Source: an uncultured Roseburia sp.
GTDB lineage: Bacteria > Bacillota > Clostridia > Lachnospirales > Lachnospiraceae
Length of the DNA: 64,000 bases
Direction of reading: 5' to 3'
Assembly: GCA_934292805.1 (NCBI GenBank)
Contig: CAKQXQ010000008.1
Coordinates: forward strand, 10,534-74,533
Positions 41,013 through 49,836 of this stretch are shown here, one piece after another; within the stretch, counting starts at the first letter, position 1; each line of letters starts with the position of its first letter. Made by a program: the position numbers and the translations under genes. The notes beneath the pieces are model-generated. The model did not search any database, was not told where the DNA came from, and saw nothing but the letters and a program-made list of their open reading frames with translations.

Positions 41013-41774
41013 ATGACAAAAGTGATTATGCATGGATGTAACGGAAAGATGGGACAGACGATCACAGCGATGTGTAAGGAGGATCCGGAGATTGAGATCG
41101 TTGCCGGAGTAGATTTATACGATGGGATCAGGAATGATTACCCGGTATTTTCCAATATATCCCTGTGTGATGTGAAAGCAGATGCAGTCATTGATTTTTC
41201 CAATGCGAATGCAGTTGATGATCTGCTGGTATACTGTGTGGATAAGCAGATCCCGGTAGTGTTGTGTACAACCGGAATGTCGGAAGCACAGATTGGAAAG
41301 GCAAAAGAGGCAAGTGAACATGTTGCAGTGTTAAGGTCTGCAAATATGTCTTTAGGAGTTAATATGCTGTTAGAACTTTTAAAGAAAGCAGCCGTGACAC
41401 TTGCACCGGCCGGATTTGATATGGAGATTGTAGAGAAGCATCATAATCAGAAGCTGGATGCACCGAGTGGAACAGCACTTGCACTGGCAGATTCCATGAA
41501 CGAGGCCCTGGATGAGAAGTACAGTTATATTTATGACAGAAGCAAAGAACGCAGAAAGAGAGAAAAATACGAAATCGGAATTTCGGCTGTCCGCGGAGGC
41601 AATATTGTTGGGGAACATGAAGTGATCTTTGCCGGTCAGGATGAAGTGATCGAATTTAAACATACAGCATATTCGAAGGCAGTGTTTGCAAAAGGAGCAG
41701 TGCAGGCAGCAAAGTTTTTAAAGGGAAGACCAGCCGGATTATACGATATGAGTGATGTGATCAGAGATTTTTAA
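41013..41774 (+). CDS. dapB: 4-Hydroxy-tetrahydrodipicolinate reductase
   Basis: DapB reduces the DapA product with NAD(P)H. The 253-residue protein has the N-terminal nucleotide fingerprint MHGCNGKMGQTI, the VDFSNANAVDD-like region, and the active-site signature EKHHNQKLDAPSGTALAL with the catalytic His and Lys. The frame is open further upstream but passes through the terminator; the ATG at 41013 gives the family N-terminus and follows a GAAAGGCAGGAA purine run. Confidence 0.96.
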   Translation: MTKVIMHGCNGKMGQTITAMCKEDPEIEIVAGVDLYDGIRNDYPVFSNISLCDVKADAVIDFSNANAVDDLLVYCVDKQIPVVLCTTGMSEAQIGKAKEASEHVAVLRSANMSLGVNMLLELLKKAAVTLAPAGFDMEIVEKHHNQKLDAPSGTALALADSMNEALDEKYSYIYDRSKERRKREKYEIGISAVRGGNIVGEHEVIFAGQDEVIEFKHTAYSKAVFAKGAVQAAKFLKGRPAGLYDMSDVIRDF

Positions 41775-41834
41775 TGGCAGTGAATGGGGAAGAATGGGGA
41801 GACTTTATAAAAAACAAGTGGAGGGTGAAAGATA

Positions 41835-43790
41835 ATGCAGCAGAACGAGTTACGGTATCTTAAGAGTCTTGCAAAGCAGTATCCGACAGTAGCATCTGCA
41901 GCTACGGAGATTATTAATTTACAGGCTATTTTAAGCCTGCCAAAAGGAACGGAACATTTTATCACCGATATTCATGGTGAATATGATCAGTTCCAGCATG
42001 TGATGAAGAATGGTTCGGGAGCGATCAAGCGTAAGATAGAAGATGAATTCGGTAATACGATCAGTAAGGCGGAGAAGAAAGCGATTGCAACACTGATCTA
42101 TTATCCGGAGCAGAAGCTGGAGCAGATCGCAAAAACAGAAGAGAACTTTGAAGACTGGTGTCAGGTGACACTCTATCGTCTGATCAGAATCTGTAAGAGT
42201 GCATCTTCAAAGTATACAAGATCCAAGGTGCGTAAGGCTCTTCCGAAAGATTTTGCATATGTGATCGAAGAACTTCTGAATGGACGTCCTGACGTATCGG
42301 ATCAGGAGGCATATTATAATGAAATCATACATTCCGTCGTACATACGGGAAGAGCGGCGGAGCTTGTGATCGCATTTTGTAATCTGATCCGTCGTCTGAT
42401 CGTAGATCATCTTCATGTTGTCGGAGATATTTTTGACAGAGGACCATATCCGAACCTGGTTATGGATACATTAATGGCACACCATTCTGTAGACATCCAG
42501 TGGGGCAATCATGATGTGTCATGGATCGGAGCGGCAGCAGGATGTGAGGCACTGATCTGCAATGTTATTCGTATTTCAGCAAAATATGGTAATCTGAATC
42601 TTCTGGAAGATGGTTATGGAATTAACCTCGTACCGTTGGCCAGACTTGCAATGAACAGATACGACAAAGACTCCTGCAGCTGTTTCAAGCTGGATTACAG
42701 AGAAGATGAATATGATGTCGGGGATGTATTGCTTGATAAGAAGATGCATAAGGCAATTGCGATCATGCAGTTTAAGCTGGAAGGGCAGATGATTTTGAGG
42801 CATCCGGAATTTAAAATGCAGGACAGACTCCTTTTAGATAAGATCGATCCTGAAAAAGGGGTTGTTATGATGGATGGACAGGAGTATGAGCTTCGCGACA
42901 GTCATTATCCGACAGTCGACTGGGAACATCCATATGAATTATCTTCGGATGAAAGAGATGTAATGGATCGTTTGAAGACAGCATTCATTAACTGCGAAAA
43001 ATTGCAGAAGCATATCCGTTTTTTGCTGACAAAAGGAAGCCTGTATAATGTATACAATGGCAATCTTTTATATCATGGCTGTGTTCCGCTCAACGAAGAC
43101 GGAACATTTACCGAAGTGGAGATTTATGGTAAAAAGTATTCAGGCAAGGCATTATATGATGTGCTGGAAAATTATGCGAGAAAAGGATACTATTCGATCA
43201 ATCCGGAGGAAAAGCATAAAGGACAGGATATCATGTGGTTTATCTGGGAGAATAAGAACTCTCCGGTTTTCGGAAAAGAAAAGATGACGACCTTTGAGAG
43301 ATATTTTGTGACAGATAAGTCTACGCATTGTGAGCCGAAGAATCCATATTACACGCTTCTCGAAAAAGAGGAGATCGTGAATAAGATCCTTGCAGAATTC
43401 GGTCTGTCAGGAAGAGAAGCACATATTATCAACGGACATATTCCGATTGAGGCTAAGAATGGGGAATCTCCGGTCAAATGTAATGGAAAGCTTTTAATCA
43501 TTGACGGAGGATTTTCCAAGGCATACCAGCCAAAGACAGGAATTGCAGGATATACTTTGATCTATAATTCCTATGGACTTGTACTTGCAGCACACGAACC
43601 ATTTGAGTCGGTAGAAAAAGCAGTGAATGAAGGAACGGATATTGTATCGCATACGATCCTTGTACAGCATGTCAGAAGCAGAAAAACGGTAGCAGATACA
43701 GACAATGGTAAACTGATGAAAGAAAATATTAAAGATCTGGAAGAACTGCTTGCAGCATACAGAGAAGGCACAATTGTAGAAAATATCTGA
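41835..43790 (+). CDS. fbp: Fructose-1,6-bisphosphatase, class III
   Basis: This Firmicutes-type gluconeogenic phosphatase has 651 residues, the normal length. It carries calcineurin-like metallophosphatase motifs: FITDIHGEYDQF near residue 43, GDIFDRGPYP, and WGNHDVSWIGAAAG. A long C-terminal part contains the second GNLLYHGCVPLNEDG and NGHIPIEAKNGESP motifs. The class is unrelated to the E. coli enzyme and supports a Clostridia or Bacilli host. GTGGAGGGTG precedes the ATG. Confidence 0.96.
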   Translation: MQQNELRYLKSLAKQYPTVASAATEIINLQAILSLPKGTEHFITDIHGEYDQFQHVMKNGSGAIKRKIEDEFGNTISKAEKKAIATLIYYPEQKLEQIAKTEENFEDWCQVTLYRLIRICKSASSKYTRSKVRKALPKDFAYVIEELLNGRPDVSDQEAYYNEIIHSVVHTGRAAELVIAFCNLIRRLIVDHLHVVGDIFDRGPYPNLVMDTLMAHHSVDIQWGNHDVSWIGAAAGCEALICNVIRISAKYGNLNLLEDGYGINLVPLARLAMNRYDKDSCSCFKLDYREDEYDVGDVLLDKKMHKAIAIMQFKLEGQMILRHPEFKMQDRLLLDKIDPEKGVVMMDGQEYELRDSHYPTVDWEHPYELSSDERDVMDRLKTAFINCEKLQKHIRFLLTKGSLYNVYNGNLLYHGCVPLNEDGTFTEVEIYGKKYSGKALYDVLENYARKGYYSINPEEKHKGQDIMWFIWENKNSPVFGKEKMTTFERYFVTDKSTHCEPKNPYYTLLEKEEIVNKILAEFGLSGREAHIINGHIPIEAKNGESPVKCNGKLLIIDGGFSKAYQPKTGIAGYTLIYNSYGLVLAAHEPFESVEKAVNEGTDIVSHTILVQHVRSRKTVADTDNGKLMKENIKDLEELLAAYREGTIVENI

Positions 43791-43848
43791 ATATGGTATA
43801 ATTTACATGATCTGTTTTAACAAAAGATAAATTACAGGAGGGGACAGG

Positions 43849-44709
43849 ATGAATAGGAAGAAAAGAAACAAAATTATTTCATTAATGGCAATGGTAGTAT
43901 GTGTAGTGATGTTGTTTGGAAGTACAACAACAGTGGATGCAGCAAAAAAACCATCTAATACAGCTGCGTATCAGGCAGTTTTTGATGCGGAGTATTATTA
44001 TAACACCAATCCGGATCTTCAGGCAGCATATGGATTTGATACAAAGCAGTTATTCCAGCATTTTGTGAGAGCAGGAATCTATGAGGGAAGATCAGGGTGT
44101 GCAGATTTTAACGTTATGGTTTATCGTGCCAATTATCCGGACTTAAGAGAAGCATATGGCAATGATCTTGCGTCCTATTGTGCCCATTATATTTCAAGCG
44201 GAATAAGTGAAGGACGAAATGCGATCACACTGATGTCAGCAGGAGATGGAGCAGCTCCGGCTGTCGTACATGGCTCATGTACAACAAAGTTTGATCCAAG
44301 AGCAGCAAGAGCTACCAATATTGCAGTTGCGGTTTCAAGGATCAATGGTGTATTGATCCAGCCGGGAGAAGAGTTTTCATTTAATAAGACAATTCTGCCG
44401 CGTACAGCTGCAAATGGTTACGTTGAGGCACCGATTTATGTGAGCGGAAAACATTCGACAGGCACTGGTGGCGGAATCTGCCAGGTTTCTTCAACAATGT
44501 ATTCTGCAATGCTCAATGGAGGAATTCCGGCAACAGAGAGGCATCCGCATTCTCTTCCGGTACCATATCTTCCAACAGGCAGAGATGCAACGATCGCCGG
44601 AAATTATTATGACCTGAAGGTGGTAAATATTTATAATACCCCATTGGAAATATCCGCAGTTGCAGATATGAAGACCGGAACAGTCAGCGTTACATTGATC
44701 CAGCAGTAG
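43849..44709 (+). CDS. Secreted VanW-family protein with two surface repeats
   Basis: This 286-residue exported protein has a signal peptide in the first 32 residues (basic start, then MAMVVCVVMLFGSTTTVDA). Two repeats of about 40 residues follow (FDAEYYYNTNPDLQAAYG and YRANYPDLREAYGNDLASY, each ending GIxEGR). The rest is a VanW domain (residues about 150-280, VSRINGVLIQPGEEFSFN, GGGICQVSSTMYSAML). VanW occurs in some glycopeptide-resistance clusters, but in Clostridia it is mostly a cell-wall-associated protein of unknown function; no other van gene is present. AGGAGGGG precedes the ATG. Confidence 0.88.
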   Translation: MNRKKRNKIISLMAMVVCVVMLFGSTTTVDAAKKPSNTAAYQAVFDAEYYYNTNPDLQAAYGFDTKQLFQHFVRAGIYEGRSGCADFNVMVYRANYPDLREAYGNDLASYCAHYISSGISEGRNAITLMSAGDGAAPAVVHGSCTTKFDPRAARATNIAVAVSRINGVLIQPGEEFSFNKTILPRTAANGYVEAPIYVSGKHSTGTGGGICQVSSTMYSAMLNGGIPATERHPHSLPVPYLPTGRDATIAGNYYDLKVVNIYNTPLEISAVADMKTGTVSVTLIQQ

Positions 44710-44757
44710 AGATCAGGCATACATTATAACGGGGAAGCTGATAACAGGGGGAATTTT

Positions 44758-46458
44758 ATGACAGATCAGACAGTGACATTAGAGATTAACGGGGAGAAGA
44801 AAGAATATCGTACCGGAAGCAGCTTTTTATGCATCGCACAGGATCATAAGGATATTTATCCGGATGATATTGTTTTAGTATTGTACAACGGAAGACTGCG
44901 GGAGTTAAATAAGACTGCAGACTGCGATGGTACAGTCGAATTTATAACGACATCCGACAAGACAGGAAAGAAAGCATATAGGCGGAGTGTGACACTTCTT
45001 ATGCAGAAAGCAGTACACAATCTGTGGGGAAAAGAAGGGATTTCTGTCCGTGTGAAGTATTCTATAGGTCATGGATACTATTGTGAACTGATAAGGCTTC
45101 TGGCACAGGAAGAAGGTCAGGCAGCGGGAGAAGAGGTTGTAAGGATTTCCGAAACCGATGTCAAGAGAATTAAGAATGAGATGTACCGCATGGTGGTGGC
45201 AGATTATGAGATTGAGAAGAAGAGTGTGAATACAGATGATGCTGTTGCACTTTTCAGGGAACTTGGCATGCGGGACAAGGAAAAGCTGTTCCGTTATCGA
45301 AGAAGTTCCCGCGTGAATATTTACGAGATCGATCATTATATGGATTATTTTTATGGATTTATGGTACCATCTACCGGATATCTCAGGTATTATGATGTGA
45401 TTCCTTATGAGGACGGATTTATGCTGCTATTTCCAGATAAGGATACCAGGAAAGTGGCAGAATTTGTACCGGCACCGAAGCTGTTTTATACATTGAAGAC
45501 ATCAAGAGACTGGGGCAGGATGTTAGAGATCGATACAGTCGGAGCATTGAACGATGCGATCGTAGCAGGAAAAACCCAGCAGATGATATTAACACAGGAA
45601 GCTCTGTTCGAAGAACGTATCGGATCACTGGCAAGCAGGATCGTCTCTGCAGGGGATAAGAAGTTCATTATGATCGCAGGTCCATCTTCTTCCGGCAAAA
45701 CAACGTTTTCACACAGACTGTCTATCCAGCTGGCCGCAAAAGGATTAAATCCCCACCCATTTCCATTGGATGATTATTATAAGGACAGAGATCTCTGCCC
45801 AAGAGATGAGAATGGAAACTACGATCTGGAATGCCTGGATGCTCTGGATGTAGAACTTTTTAATCACGATATGAATGAGCTTTTAGCAGGAAAAAAGGTG
45901 AATCTCCCTGTTTTTAATTTCAAAACAGGGAAACGTGAATATAAAGACCGGTTTATGAAGCTCAAAAAGGATGATGTACTGGTTATAGAGGGAATCCATG
46001 GATTGAATGATAGGTTGTCCTATTCTCTTCCGGCAGAGAGTAAATTTAAAATCTATATCAGTGCTTTGACACAGCTGAATATTGATGAACATAATTGCCT
46101 CCCGACAACGGATGGGAGAATGATAAGAAGGATCGTGCGTGATGCAAGAACACGCGGCACCACAGCAAGGGAAACGATCGCAATGTGGGATTCCGTCCGA
46201 CGTGGGGAAGAGAAGTATATTTTCCCATTTCAGGAGGGGGCAGATGTCATGTTTAATTCTGCGTTGATCTATGAACTTGCCGTGCTCAAGATGTATGCAG
46301 AACCACTATTGTTTGCAATTGATAAGGATTGCACAGAATATTTGGAAGCAAAGCGTCTGCTGAAGTTTCTGGATTATTTTCTTCCGATGCCAAGTGATGG
46401 AATCAACCAGAATTCCATCATCAGGGAATTTATCGGAGGAAGCTGTTTCAATGTCTGA
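44758..46458 (+). CDS. Nucleoside kinase (uridine kinase-like) with TGS/ThrRS-like N-terminus
   Basis: This 566-residue cytoplasmic protein has several parts. Residues 1-70 look like a TGS domain. About 70-280 resemble the editing-type second domain of threonyl-tRNA synthetase (VKYSIGHGYYCELI). About 295-566 is a P-loop kinase of the uridine kinase/phosphoribulokinase group (IAGPSSSGKTTFSHRL, PLDDYYKDRD, VIEGIHGLN, RRIVRDARTRG). The combination is common in Clostridia; the true substrate is not known. A terminator-like hairpin follows. Confidence 0.88.
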   Translation: MTDQTVTLEINGEKKEYRTGSSFLCIAQDHKDIYPDDIVLVLYNGRLRELNKTADCDGTVEFITTSDKTGKKAYRRSVTLLMQKAVHNLWGKEGISVRVKYSIGHGYYCELIRLLAQEEGQAAGEEVVRISETDVKRIKNEMYRMVVADYEIEKKSVNTDDAVALFRELGMRDKEKLFRYRRSSRVNIYEIDHYMDYFYGFMVPSTGYLRYYDVIPYEDGFMLLFPDKDTRKVAEFVPAPKLFYTLKTSRDWGRMLEIDTVGALNDAIVAGKTQQMILTQEALFEERIGSLASRIVSAGDKKFIMIAGPSSSGKTTFSHRLSIQLAAKGLNPHPFPLDDYYKDRDLCPRDENGNYDLECLDALDVELFNHDMNELLAGKKVNLPVFNFKTGKREYKDRFMKLKKDDVLVIEGIHGLNDRLSYSLPAESKFKIYISALTQLNIDEHNCLPTTDGRMIRRIVRDARTRGTTARETIAMWDSVRRGEEKYIFPFQEGADVMFNSALIYELAVLKMYAEPLLFAIDKDCTEYLEAKRLLKFLDYFLPMPSDGINQNSIIREFIGGSCFNV

Positions 46459-46474
46459 TCAGGGAAAATATTTC

Positions 46475-46532
46475 TTGCGAAAGTAGAAAAAATAGTGTAT
46501 AGTAGGGAACGTCGCAGAGATTCTGCGACGTT
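46475..46532 (+). promoter_or_regulatory. Promoter and hairpin upstream of RNase P RNA
   Basis: TTGCGA (46475-46480), a 17-nt spacer and TATAGT (46498-46503) form a sigma-A promoter. A strong hairpin, AACGTCGCAG-N5-CTGCGACGTT (46508-46532), starts almost at the expected transcript start and is followed by TTTACC. It may terminate the upstream kinase message or form part of an rnpB precursor leader. Confidence 0.6.
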
Positions 46533-46548
46533 TACCATGTAATAAAAT

Positions 46549-46957
46549 AAGTAGGACAAATGATCGCGGCTGCAAGTGTCGAAAGACCGCAGGTGAGGAA
46601 AGTCCGGGCTTCACAGGGCAGGATGCCGGATAACGTCCGGTAGAGGCGACTCTAAGGAAAGTGCAACAGAAATATACCGCCTCTCTTTTTATAAGAGGGA
46701 AGAAACCAAAGGTTTCTTCGGCTTCCGGTTTCCGGGAGCAGGTAAGGGTGGAAGGGCAGTGTAAGAGACTACCGCCTTCCTGGTAACAGGAGGGGCATAT
46801 GTAAACCCCATTCGAAGCAAGACCGAACAAAAGCGTTGACGTGGCCCGCCAGCTTTAGGTAGGTCGCTTGAGATGGCTGGTAACAGCCATACTAGAAAGA
46901 TGATCATTCGTGTCTGCGTAAGCAGACGGACATAACCCGGCTTATCGTCCTGCTTAT
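46549..46957 (+). ncRNA. rnpB: RNase P RNA
   Basis: This is the catalytic RNA that trims the 5' leader of pre-tRNAs. The universal signature GAGGAAAGTCCGGGC is at about 46594-46608, and the 3' conserved part includes GAACAAAAGCG, GGTAGG and ATAACCCGGCTTATCG. The ends pair as helix P1: AAGTAGGAC (46549-46557) with GTCCTGCTT (46947-46955). The loop between P-elements near 46680-46760 is long and A/T and purine rich. Ends are placed by P1 pairing and are accurate to a few bases. Confidence 0.95.
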
Positions 46958-47063
46958 TTTATCTTAGTCGAGAAGATTCCAACCTCTTCAGGTGGCGGGT
47001 AATACGTTCGACTTGAAGATAGATATACAACAGGATAATACAGACAGAATTATGATTTGACAG

Positions 47064-47087
47064 AAAGATGCCATATGGCATCTTTTT
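47064..47087 (+). terminator. Terminator downstream of rnpB
   Basis: AAAGATGCCAT pairs with ATGGCATCTTT directly (palindrome centre), followed by T residues. It ends the RNase P RNA transcript or a read-through product. The gap 46958-47313 otherwise holds this element and a promoter. Confidence 0.75.
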
Positions 47088-47189
47088 CCTTATATTGTAA
47101 GAAATAAGATGAAAATATTTGCTTTGAAAGTCTGCAGCAGGCAAAATATAATAGAAATATAAAATAATTCTTAAAAGATAATAGATATG

Positions 47190-47218
47190 TTGACGAGGAA
47201 CGCATACGGGCGTAACAT
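47190..47218 (+). promoter_or_regulatory. Promoter of the zinc-ribbon/DUF5685/DnaJ operon
   Basis: TTGACG (47190-47195), a 17-nt spacer, and TAACAT (47213-47218). A further TATAAT occurs at 47288-47293, 20 nt before the gene, with a poor -35 box; either may be used. Confidence 0.5.
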
Positions 47219-47313
47219 AAAAACATTATGAGGAAAGTTAGTGATTTTTGCAGTACAAAATGTTTCGAAAACAGGAAGAAGGTACTGTATAATTACAAAA
47301 GAGGTCAACAGAT

Positions 47314-47709
47314 ATGAGAGAAAAATTTCAGAGATTTATGCAGGGCAGATATGGCGCAGACGAGCTGTCCAGGGGACTGAATGCAGTTGCACTGGTGCTG
47401 TTATTGATTTCTGTATTTGTTCGAAATGGAATAATTTACTGGCTTGCGATCGCATTGATTATTTATGAGACTTTTCGAATGTTTTCAAAAAATGTTTCCA
47501 GGCGTTATCAGGAGAATCAGCATTATCTGAATTACCGTTATAAGGTTATTGCGAAGATCGACAAGTATAAGAAGCGTTTTCAGCAGAGAAAAATATACCG
47601 TTTTTATAAATGCCCACAGTGCAGACAGACCGTGCGTGTACCGAGGGGAAGAGGCAGGATCTGTATTACCTGTCCTAAGTGCAGAACAGAATTTGTGAAA
47701 AAAAGCTGA
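47314..47709 (+). CDS. Membrane protein with C-terminal zinc ribbon
   Basis: This 131-residue protein has two close hydrophobic helices (about residues 22-55), a basic linker and a C-terminal zinc ribbon, YKCPQCRQTVRVPRG then CITCPKCRTEF, giving two CxxC knuckles. It occurs upstream of a DUF5685 protein and a DnaJ-like protein, in the same direction with short gaps. The trio suggests a shared role in protein folding or membrane quality control, but no function is established. Confidence 0.75.
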   Translation: MREKFQRFMQGRYGADELSRGLNAVALVLLLISVFVRNGIIYWLAIALIIYETFRMFSKNVSRRYQENQHYLNYRYKVIAKIDKYKKRFQQRKIYRFYKCPQCRQTVRVPRGRGRICITCPKCRTEFVKKS

Positions 47710-47726
47710 TAAAAGGAGTCTTTTTT

Positions 47727-48611
47727 GTGTTTGGTTATATTAATATCAATCAAAAAGAATTATCGGAAGAGAACCGTAAGATTTACCAGGCCTATTATTG
47801 TGGACTTTGTCAGAAACTGAAGACGAACTGTGGGACGAAAGGCCAGATGCTTTTGAGCTATGACCTGACCTTTTTGATCGTTCTGCTCACAGGGTTATAT
47901 GAACTGGAGAATACAAAGGATCAGTTCACATGTCCATTGCATCCGACAAAGAAGAGAACCGCTTTTGTGAATGAAGCTACGGAGTATGCGGCTGATATGA
48001 ACCTGATCCTTGCATATCAGAATTTACTGGATGACTGGAATGATGAGAAATCCTATGCAAAGAAAGCATTTGTAAAGATCCTTGACAAGGATTACGCAAG
48101 GATCACAGCCAAGTATCCAAGGCAGATCGCTGCAATCGAAGAATTTATGAAAAAGACATCAGAGGTCGAGAAGAAGAAAGAGACAAATCTTGATCTTGTT
48201 GCAGGTCTTACCGGTCAGATGCTTGGAGAAGTGATGTGCTGGCGTGAAGATGAGTGGCAGGAAGAGATGCGCACACTTGGTTTTTATATGGGAAAGTTTA
48301 TTTATCTGATGGATGCATATGAAGATTATGATTCGGATCGAAAGAAGAACTGCTATAATCCGTTGATTTATATGGAGAAGGAAAACGAACAGGAATTTGA
48401 TACATTCTGCAAACTGCTTCTTACGAGCATGATGTCTGAATGTGCAAAATCTTTTGAAAGACTTCCGATTCTTATGCATGCAGATATTTTGCGGAACATT
48501 CTTTATTCCGGAGTATGGAGTAAATACGAGTATCTTCAGCTGAAACGCAAAAAGATCGAAGAGAAACAGGCGAAGAAAAACAGACAGAGTAAGACGAGGA
48601 GAGATACATGA
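47727..48611 (+). CDS. DUF5685-family protein
   Basis: This 294-residue cytoplasmic protein begins VFGYININ and has YQAYYCGLCQKLKTNCG, with a CxxC near residue 25 and further Cys residues (FTCPLHP) that could bind metal. It also has helical, acidic segments such as MDAYEDYDSDRKKNCYNP. I recognise it as the DUF5685 group. The start is the GTG at 47727, 8 nt after AAAGGAG; an upstream ATG in frame overlaps the previous gene and lacks a site. Its end overlaps the DnaJ-like gene by 4 bp. Confidence 0.75.
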   Translation: MFGYININQKELSEENRKIYQAYYCGLCQKLKTNCGTKGQMLLSYDLTFLIVLLTGLYELENTKDQFTCPLHPTKKRTAFVNEATEYAADMNLILAYQNLLDDWNDEKSYAKKAFVKILDKDYARITAKYPRQIAAIEEFMKKTSEVEKKKETNLDLVAGLTGQMLGEVMCWREDEWQEEMRTLGFYMGKFIYLMDAYEDYDSDRKKNCYNPLIYMEKENEQEFDTFCKLLLTSMMSECAKSFERLPILMHADILRNILYSGVWSKYEYLQLKRKKIEEKQAKKNRQSKTRRDT

Positions 48612-49270
48612 TGAATCCGTATCAGGTACTTGGTGTTTCACCGGGAGCCTCTGATGATGAGATAAAAAAGGCATATCGTGCATTGAGCCGGAAATATCAT
48701 CCGGATGCCAATATTAATAACCCCAATAAAGCACAGGCAGAGGAGAAGTTCAAAGAAGTCCAGCAGGCTTACGACCAGATTATGAAGGAAAAACAGTCAG
48801 GTGCTGCATTTGGCGGAAATTATGGCTATAATTATTCTTCCGCAGGTACTGATGGATATCGTTATCAGTATAGTTATAATGGAAACCAGGGATACCGTTC
48901 AGGTGCTGATTCCGTGCAGATGCAGGCAGCAGCTAATTATATTGCAAACCGCTGTTATACAGAGGCACTGAATGTTCTTAATGGTATTCCGTTTGCTGAG
49001 AGAGGAGCACGCTGGTACTATTACAGTGCCATGGCGAATCAGGGCGCTGGCAATAATATTATCGCAAAACAACATGCATCACGTGCAGTAGAGATGGAAC
49101 CAAGTAATTTTGAATATCGTCAGTTCCAGCAGCATCTGGAATACGGAGGTACCTGGTACACGAATATGGGCAGCTCATATGACAGACCATATTCCAGTTC
49201 TGGCAGCTGGTGTTTAAGTCTTCTGTTTTTAAATATGCTTTGTAATTGCTGTTGTTTACGGCCATTTTAA
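48608..49270 (+). CDS. J-domain protein
   Basis: This 220-residue protein has an N-terminal J domain (NPYQVLGVSPGASDDEIKKAYR, HPD at about residue 37) that would stimulate a DnaK. A Gly/Tyr/Asn-rich linker follows, then a helical TPR-like region (YTEALNVLNGIPFAERGARWYYYSA) and a hydrophobic, Cys-rich C-terminus (LFLNMLCNCCCLRPF) that may associate with the membrane. It lacks the zinc and CTD domains of canonical DnaJ. It is coupled to the DUF5685 gene by an overlapping start. Confidence 0.85.
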   Translation: MMNPYQVLGVSPGASDDEIKKAYRALSRKYHPDANINNPNKAQAEEKFKEVQQAYDQIMKEKQSGAAFGGNYGYNYSSAGTDGYRYQYSYNGNQGYRSGADSVQMQAAANYIANRCYTEALNVLNGIPFAERGARWYYYSAMANQGAGNNIIAKQHASRAVEMEPSNFEYRQFQQHLEYGGTWYTNMGSSYDRPYSSSGSWCLSLLFLNMLCNCCCLRPF

Positions 49271-49276
49271 AAGAAG

Positions 49277-49310
49277 AAAAGATCGTTCGCAGTCATACGA
49301 ACGATCTTTT
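49277..49310. terminator. Bidirectional terminator
   Basis: AAAAGATCGTTCG (49277-49289) pairs perfectly with CGAACGATCTTTT (49298-49310). It ends the J-domain operon and the convergent pyrBI operon. Confidence 0.9.
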
Positions 49311-49326
49311 TATTTGCGGTTAATAT

Positions 49327-49764
49327 TTATTTACGGTTTGGATTGGAATATTTTTCTTCGCAGTATTTACAGCGATAAGTTTCTTTTTCCTCATCTGTAA
49401 GAACAAAAATCTGATCCAGCTCCTGTTCAATGGATGTGATGCATCTTGGGTTTCTGCATTTGATCACATTTTTTACCTGCTTTGGAAGATGAAGATCTTT
49501 CTTCTCGACGATCTTGGAATCTTTGATGACATTGACGGTAATATTATGGTCAATAAATCCTAAAATATCAAGATCAAGTGCTTCAACCGGGCATTCAACC
49601 TTCAAAATATCTTTTTTACCCATTTTGTTACTCTTTGCATTTTTAATAATGGCAACCGTGCAGTCTAAATGATCTAATTTCAGATCGTGATAAATACGAA
49701 GGCTCATTCCGGCCTGGATATGATCTAATACGAAACCTTCCTGGATACCACTGATATTTAACAT
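49327..49764 (-). CDS. pyrI: Aspartate carbamoyltransferase regulatory subunit
   Basis: PyrI forms the allosteric dimers of aspartate transcarbamoylase, binding nucleotides in its N-terminal domain and contacting PyrB through a zinc domain. The 145-residue protein shows GFVLDHIQAG near the start, the segment with LDHLDCTVAIIKNAKS, and the zinc ligands CRNPRC and CKYCEEKY. It follows pyrB by 72 bp on the minus strand. A separate regulatory chain implies feedback-controlled ATCase. Confidence 0.96.
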   Translation of the reverse strand: MLNISGIQEGFVLDHIQAGMSLRIYHDLKLDHLDCTVAIIKNAKSNKMGKKDILKVECPVEALDLDILGFIDHNITVNVIKDSKIVEKKDLHLPKQVKNVIKCRNPRCITSIEQELDQIFVLTDEEKETYRCKYCEEKYSNPNRK

Positions 49765-49836
49765 GTGAACTCCTATCTGTGACAGATGTCACGTAAAATT
49801 CTTGTATGATAATCAAATTATGATGAAAAACTGCTT

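Noticed and set aside
47241..47468. Open frame overlapping the promoter region and start of the zinc-ribbon gene
   Set aside because: Out of frame with the supported gene, no RBS, low-complexity product.
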